Below, one piece after another: positions 58,850 through 64,000 of a DNA stretch of 64,000 bases; the stretch's first letter is position 1; every line of letters starts with the position of its first letter. Made by a program: the position numbers and the translations under genes. The notes beneath the pieces were generated by a model. The model was not told the DNA's origin and ran no database searches. It worked only from the letters and a program-made list of their open reading frames with translations. This stretch comes from Cornus controversa (taxonomy: Eukaryota; Streptophyta; Magnoliopsida; Cornales; Cornaceae): NCBI GenBank assembly GCA_026545225.1, contig CM048850.1:9081501-9145500 (forward strand). Reading direction: 5' to 3'.

Positions 58850-60140
58850 TCATCAGCAACAGTAGGGTCGATCTTATCTATACAAGCATGAACTCTATCA
58901 AACCCTTGCTGCATGAACCTCAAAACTTGGTTCATCTGATTTGCTGTCACTGGTTTGTCAGTCGCAAGAAGCTAAAAAACTTCACAACCTCCCAACATAG
59001 CCTATCCAGCTCCTTCACTGAGCTCATAAGTCATCTTATCATTTTCCTTCTTGTTCATCGAACGAGTAATCGAAGTAGAATTAATTACTCTTTTCGATCT
59101 CTCGATGTCTGCTATTTGGAATAGGAACCCTAGCAGCCTTCAGAATAGCCATCACAATATGTGAGAAAGGCAAGGTAGATGACAACCTAGAATGAAAAGT
59201 AACTAGTATCATGGTACACATGATTGTAGCGGGAAAGTTGATGGGATCCTCCCGAACAATGTGGTATAGCATCTCAGCATGACTCTTGATCAAATTCCTT
59301 TGTGGTCTTGAGGGTCAAGATTATATGAGACCATCAAGTTCAGTATCGAGACATTGTGTGTGAGGTAGAGGAAAGGCAACCTATTTACTAGTCTTGGGAC
59401 ATTGGGTATGCATAAGTCCCTAATCATATCATCCATGGCCGGTCGGTTTGGATCCTCAATTTGATAGGGTAAGTCTATGCATCCTCAATCTTCGCTACAC
59501 CTAGTATATTTGAAATGATGTCCTTGGTAACCTCAATTTGAAGGCCATAACACTTGGTTACAAAGGTTAGGTGATCCATGTTTGATGTGATCACATTACC
59601 ATAGAAATATCTCACCATATCCTACTTGACTATCTCCCGAAGATCACACAATGACTCCCAACCATTATCTTCAAAGTACTTGAGAAACTCTAATTGTCAC
59701 CCTTGTTTGATTGCCACGAGATTAACCTTCCATTCTATCCTCATAGCCCAGCAAGCAATGACATTTAGGAGATTGTTGAAGTTGAAGTTGTATTCAAACA
59801 TATCCCAGGTAAAGATAATGCAGTTCTCCGCACTTACCAAAGAAATATCTCATTATATCTGGCTTTATTATCTCCCGAAGATCACACAATGACTCCTAAC
59901 CATTATCTTCAAAGTACTTGAAAAACTCCAATTGTCACTCTTATTTGATTGCCACGAGATTAACCTTACATTCTATCATCATAGCCCGACAACCAATGAC
60001 ATTTAGGAGATTGTTGAAGTTAAAGTCGTATTCAAACATGTTCCAGGTAAAGACAATGCAGTTCTTCGCACTAGTTGATGCCTCAGTGTGTCCCCGTTTG
60101 CGTGCCATAAGAACCACGATGAACGGAACCAAGAAAAGTG
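58850..60140 (-). pseudogene. ORF of the 'putative plant transposon protein' type
   Basis: Starts MARKRGHTEASTSAKNCIVF near 60111 on the minus strand. The domain shows further on as SHAEMLYHIVREDPINFPAT, LPFSHIVMAILKAARVPIP. The end is acidic (Asp-rich, near 58850). A CT-rich leader (60300-60440) precedes the start. Function unknown; position suggests the third ORF seen in SIRE-like elements. A 240-bp direct duplication lies within it. Broken. Confidence 0.6.
59598..60077 (-). repeat. Direct duplication, 2 x ~240 bp
   Basis: 59598-59837 and 59838-60077 are adjacent direct copies, by eye about 90% identical, both containing ATCTCCCGAAGATCACACAA and TTTAGGAGATTGTTGAAGTT. Confidence 0.85.
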
Positions 60141-60470
60141 TCAAAAGTTCCATTGAGTCAATTTATCGAACACTTGGTGTGGAAAGCAAAAATCCCCAAA
60201 TTTCAAAGAACTTTGTTTGTTCAAATCACCATAAATATCAACAAATCAACCACAATCCTCCAAACACTTCAATCCCAACCTCCAACAATCAATCAACCAC
60301 AAGAAAATAGAGAAGAAGAAGAGTATGTGAGATTTTGAGTGTTTAGGTATATGAGTGTGTATGGAGAGCTTGAGAGCTTGAGTGAGAGTAAAGTGTGTGC
60401 GAGAGAGTGAATAAGATTACAAGCCAAAACACAGGCGCACAAAAATGCTTAGTTTTGGGCATCCGCTAAG

Positions 60471-60567
60471 TGCGATCGATGCTCATATATGAGGACTGGT
60501 CCAACATTTTTTAGGATCTCAGAAACTGTAGAAGTGCGATCGGTCCTGATATTTGGGGACTGATCAT
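60471..60567 (-). promoter_or_regulatory. Palindromic word array (GGACTGGTCC/GCGATCGGTCC), copia internal
   Basis: GCGATCGATGC (centre 60477), GGACTGGTCC (60497), GCGATCGGTCC (60541) and GGGACTGATC (60561). Both pairs are exactly 20 bp apart. The word family is the one in this element's own LTR (57962-58064). It lies just upstream of the leader of the ORF. Confidence 0.75.
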
Positions 60568-62785
60568 ACTTTGTGAATTTTGAAAAATTTCACTTTGTAC
60601 CTCAATTCACCAAAAACATCATCTCAACCTATTTTAGCAATTAAGCACCTAAAATGTTAAAAATAAACAACATAAAATTCAACTAAAACAAAATAACACA
60701 AAAAATATTCATAAATGCAGAATTTAAAACCCATAATTTGTCAATAAAATTCATCCTCAAATGCATGATCATGACACAACTTCAAATGCACAAATATTTT
60801 TAAAAATTTAGAAATTCATCTAACAAATCCATGTGTGTGTGCAATCGAAAATCATAAAAAATTAATCAAATTTCTTTGATTCATCTTTTAAAACATATTG
60901 GATGATAAGTAAATAGAACTACACATGATCAACTTAATTTTCACTGAATTTCACACTTTATTTTTTATTTCTAAGACGGTAGCTTTCACGCTTATGGGCA
61001 ACCAGATATTTCCTCAAAACAACTTCTTTTTAAAGATATCTCAGTGGAGATTTATGTTGTAGTGTTAGCTTTGAACAAATCCCGAACATAGCCTTTTCCT
61101 TTTGTCTTAGATTTTCAGCAATTTTTCATTTTTTTTTCTTTTTCTTTTCATGCTGAATAAAAATAGAATATTTTCTTTTTATTTTATTTTATGATCATTT
61201 AAGCTTTCAATGGTACTCATATAATATACTCTAGTCAACTTCACAATAGTTTTCAATCAATTTTCTCAAAGTTGAACTAGTGCACAAATTGTATGAATTC
61301 AAAAAATTCACCTCTAAAAATAAATAAATACAGTATATTAGTCATCAATACTTAGATCATAAAATCAAGCATTTCATCCAATGACAAATTAAGTGTCTCA
61401 ATCATACATTCACAAATCATAGTGAAATAAAAATAAATATAGAGAATTCACATTATTTTTTAGAAAAACATGATTCTCATCATCTCATATGATTATAACA
61501 AATAAACAAAACCAAAACTAAAAGATATTGTAGAGACCGTGACCAACTTTGGCCGATTTTGCATTTTTCGCATTATAATTGCCATAAATGCATTTTGAGT
61601 GGTGTTTAACATGTTTTGAGTGTGGGAAACATGTTTGGGAAGTGTTTTTAACATTTTGGGAAGTTTTCAAGAGAATTGGAGAAGTTTGACTTTTTGGTCA
61701 AACCGGGGCCCGGGGTGCGACTTAAGTGGGCCCGGAAATCCGAAAAATTCTTGAAAATATTTATTTTTGAGAATGGCTGAGATGAAATGTTTAAAGAGTA
61801 GAGGAAGTGATTTCGAGACTGTAGGAGTTTTCAGAATCGAAAAAGGAGTCCGGGAAGGTACGTTAAGTGGCCCGGGGGTATTTTGGTCTTTTTGCAAACC
61901 CTAGATATTTTAAATATCAGTGGATGAGATTCCCAGCCATATCTCATGCCTCTTTCTCTCTCTAAAGCTCTCCATCTTCAAAGCTCTCCCTTCTCTCTAC
62001 ATTTCGGACCCGTTAGGCTTGGATTCAAGACTCGCCGAAGGAGGGAGATATGTAGGGGACGGCTAGGGCTTCCCTTTGAACCGAAAAAAGTGGTGATTCG
62101 GCAAGGTAGACTCCGCTGGAAAATTGGTGAAGTGCTTGGAAGGCCTTCATTTTCGAGGTAGGGGTTCTTCTTCTCTTCTAATTGTCGATTCTAGGGTTTC
62201 GGGTGAAGAAGAGAGGTGTAGGTTATGTTTCACATGCTTTAAGATGGTGAGAGGTGTGGAAAGTTGTATTTTCTTCTTCTCTAGAGTCCTATCTTTTCAC
62301 AATTGTGTATATTGTGTTGGTGGTAGCATGTGGGTTTGAAGCATGTGAGTGTAAGAAATTGATACATAGGCTTTATGTGTTCAATTTGGTGTATATGTGG
62401 AAAAATGTGTACCAAGTGTCATATATGTGATTATATGTAAAAATGTGGTTGTTGAATGCATGTTAGTTCTATGTGCTAAAATTTATGCATTGAGTGTAGC
62501 ATGAGTAAAATATGCTAATTTTGAAGTTGTATGCATATGAGATGATATATGCATGTGTTATACATATATGTGCTATATGTGGTGTGTGGTGGTGGAAAAT
62601 ATGCTTATTACTTCTTTTTAGTATAAATGAGCATGAGTTGAGCATGAAAATAAAATGCCATGTGTTTATGCATTCATATTGCATATGTGGGAAATTACGG
62701 AAAAATGACGCAAAAGAGATGCACGGGGCTTCAGAGTGGTCCAACCGTGTTGTGAGATGTGGTAAAATTACCCACTAGGTATGGC

Positions 62786-63055
62786 CTCGGAGGGGACCCG
62801 CCATACCAAGGCTTAATTCCTAAGATCGGAGTATGTCCAATACTAATGACCCCTCGGAGTTGTCCCGGTCATAGGATGGTTATCGAAAAATGTCCAAGAT
62901 TTGTGAGCCTCGGAGTTGCCCCCTCACTCCATGGCAATCCCATATATTGCTATGGTAGAATGACCTCTCGGAGTTGTCCCGGTCATTGGATGGTTATCGG
63001 AGGTGTCCAAGGTTACATGATCCTCGGAGCGTACCAATCATGTAGGGTATCGGAT
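62786..63055 (+). repeat. CTCGGAG internal repeats of LTR E
   Basis: CTCGGAG occurs at 62786, 62853, 62909, 62967 and 63023, plus ATCGGAG at 62825. The last four are 56-58 bp apart, within a repeated phrase CTCGGAGTTGTCCCGGTCAT. Equivalent CTCCGAGG blocks occur in LTRs A and C. Confidence 0.8.
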
Positions 63056-63881
63056 GAGGACCGAGAGAGAGAGCATTTACTTCCTTAATGCTTGTATGTT
63101 TGAACATGTTATACATGATTTGTGATATGTTCAATTCTCTTAAATTGCTATTATTGATGTGTTTGTGAGATTGTGGACGTGGCATGTAGTGTATTCATAT
63201 GCATTTCATGTCGGGTCGGCACTTAGAAGGGTTGGAGAACCTTTACTGAGCTGCAGTGGTGCTCACCCCTTTATTATAAACTCTTTTACAGATAAAGCGC
63301 CGATGACGGATGGGACATGAGTGTCCAAGTGGAGCTCTAGTGGTGTTTATGCTATCTTTTGGATGTTGAGCATTTTGTGGCTATCCATGCCGGCTTGTGG
63401 CATGGGACTTATGTTTTGAGTTGTGGTTGTACTTTGGACATATGTACTTTTGATGTATGTATTGGATTATAAACTTGTTGGATGTGAAAGGACAATGGTA
63501 TAATATGTGTAGCGCCCATGGTGGCATTTTATTCATTTTGATGATGTTTCCATTTTGAATGGGTTGTGTGCGTGAAAGAAATGATTCATTTTGGTGTATG
63601 AATTCAATTATGAAAGTGATTTGAGTGTGATATTGGTGTTATGGAAATGAATTTGGGAATTAAGGATGGTTTATACACTTGAGTTTTGGGTGTATTGTGA
63701 ACCTAGGGAAATTTCTATGATTATGCAAGATTTGAGATTCAAATGTATAGGTTGATGTGCGAGTATGATTTTATATCAATGGTAGATGATTTATATGAAA
63801 TATGAATGATCTAAGGTGGTTTGGTTGAGATTTGGGTTCAATTTGATCTTGTATAGGTGTTTGGGAATTTCCGGGCAGTGC

Positions 63882-63992
63882 ATTTCGATCAATCGAAATG
63901 CCCATTTCGATTAATCGAGATGCCCATCTCGATTGATCGAAATGGTTGCGAGATTTTATGTATTTTTAAGCTTTATTTCAATTAATCGAAGT
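63882..63992 (+). promoter_or_regulatory. Palindromic word array (ATTTCGATCAATCGAAAT), LTR E
   Basis: ATTTCGATCAATCGAAAT (63882), ATTTCGATTAATCGAGAT (63904), ATCTCGATTGATCGAAAT (63926) and ATTTCAATTAATCGAAGT (63975). The first three are set exactly 22 bp apart, with the 4-bp spacer GCCC. It may continue past the window end. Confidence 0.88.
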
Positions 63993-64000
63993 CCCAATTT

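Larger units (their letters stand above)
58308..61528 (-). mobile_element. copia element, minus strand, 3' internal region
   Basis: Runs from the polypurine tract (58308-58326) up to the point where family X LTR E starts (61529). It holds an ORF of the plant-transposon-protein type in the env position, with its own leader and a word array upstream. No copia gag or pol remains in the window. AT-rich, non-coding stretches: 58330-58850 and 60570-61528. Confidence 0.65.
61529..64000 (+). repeat. Family X LTR copy E (runs off the window)
   Basis: Starts TGTAGAGACCGTGACC. TATA-like TAGATATTTTAAATATC lies at about 61902-61920, followed by a CT-rich leader (61940-62000) and a conserved TTCGAGGTAGGGGTT block (about 62150-62165) that resembles a splice donor. 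Then come CTCGGAG repeats and a word array. At least 2472 bp; the 3' edge is outside the window. Confidence 0.8.

Noticed and set aside
59626-60310. Plus-strand frames of 88 and 130 residues.
   Set aside because: Antisense to the recognised minus-strand ORF; the similar peptides come from the 240-bp duplication.
63882-63992. The regular palindrome arrays resemble a CRISPR array.
   Set aside because: Spacers are only 2-5 bp and not unique, repeats are degenerate palindromes, there are no cas genes, and the context is a plant LTR.
1-64000. tRNA, rRNA or organelle-derived DNA.
   Set aside because: No tRNA cloverleaf, rRNA or plastid/mitochondrial gene was recognised. The tRNA-like strings are retroelement primer-binding sites.

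Overview
This window is repeat-rich nuclear DNA of a flowering plant, most likely a eudicot. It is AT-rich and built almost wholly of transposable elements: Ty3/gypsy (CRM-like, Tekay/Del-like, Athila-like, Tat-like), Ty1/copia (SIRE/Oryco-like) and two Helitrons. No intact host gene was found. The only host-gene sequence recognised is a captured, broken piece of an LHT8-type amino-acid transporter gene. All retroelements are treated as fossils; none looks whole and active, and every call rests on reading motifs by eye.

Layout. 1-10975: head-to-tail array of a CRM-like gypsy derivative, three near-identical 2972-bp units plus a diverged partial fourth that supplies the 3' end. 11219-15595: decayed copia element whose LTR-end/gag/protease segment is repeated in tandem (offset about 1.49 kb). 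15611-20018: gypsy LTR-like sequence, a Tat-like LTR with its primer-binding site, and four different minisatellites. 20019-23706 and 23717-25863: two minus-strand Helitrons 10 bp apart; the first carries the LHT8 fragment. 26510-43770: nested, mostly minus-strand copies of one Tekay-like family (here 'family X', LTR about 2.3 kb), invaded by an Athila-like LTR (34584-35750) and by plus-strand fragments of X itself. 43770-47508: LTR scrap, then gag and LTR of another Tekay-like element (minus). 47509-48392 with 56719-56783: an LTR split by an 8.3-kb Athila-type element (48398-56718) with a perfect 5-bp target duplication (CACCT). 56784-61528: two copies of one copia family meeting in inverted orientation; the minus one carries an ORF of the 'putative plant transposon protein' type. 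61529-64000: start of another X LTR, plus strand, running off the window.

The most interesting signal is not a gene. At least nine places, in unrelated retroelement families, hold a short array of one near-palindromic word of 10-18 bp, set at mostly 19-23 bp centre-to-centre (about two helical turns). Each family, and even different copies of family X, uses a different word: TTCAGCCGGCTGAA, ATTATGATGCATCGTAAT, ATTTCGATCAATCGAAAT, CGATGCATCG, GGGCGATCGATCACCC, GGACCGGTCC and others. Several arrays lie 20-150 bp upstream of a TATA-like box. Word identity varies while spacing and position persist, which suggests a fast-changing recognition-site system (a regulator, a silencing target or an RNA structure) shared across retroelements. 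I know of no established name for it.
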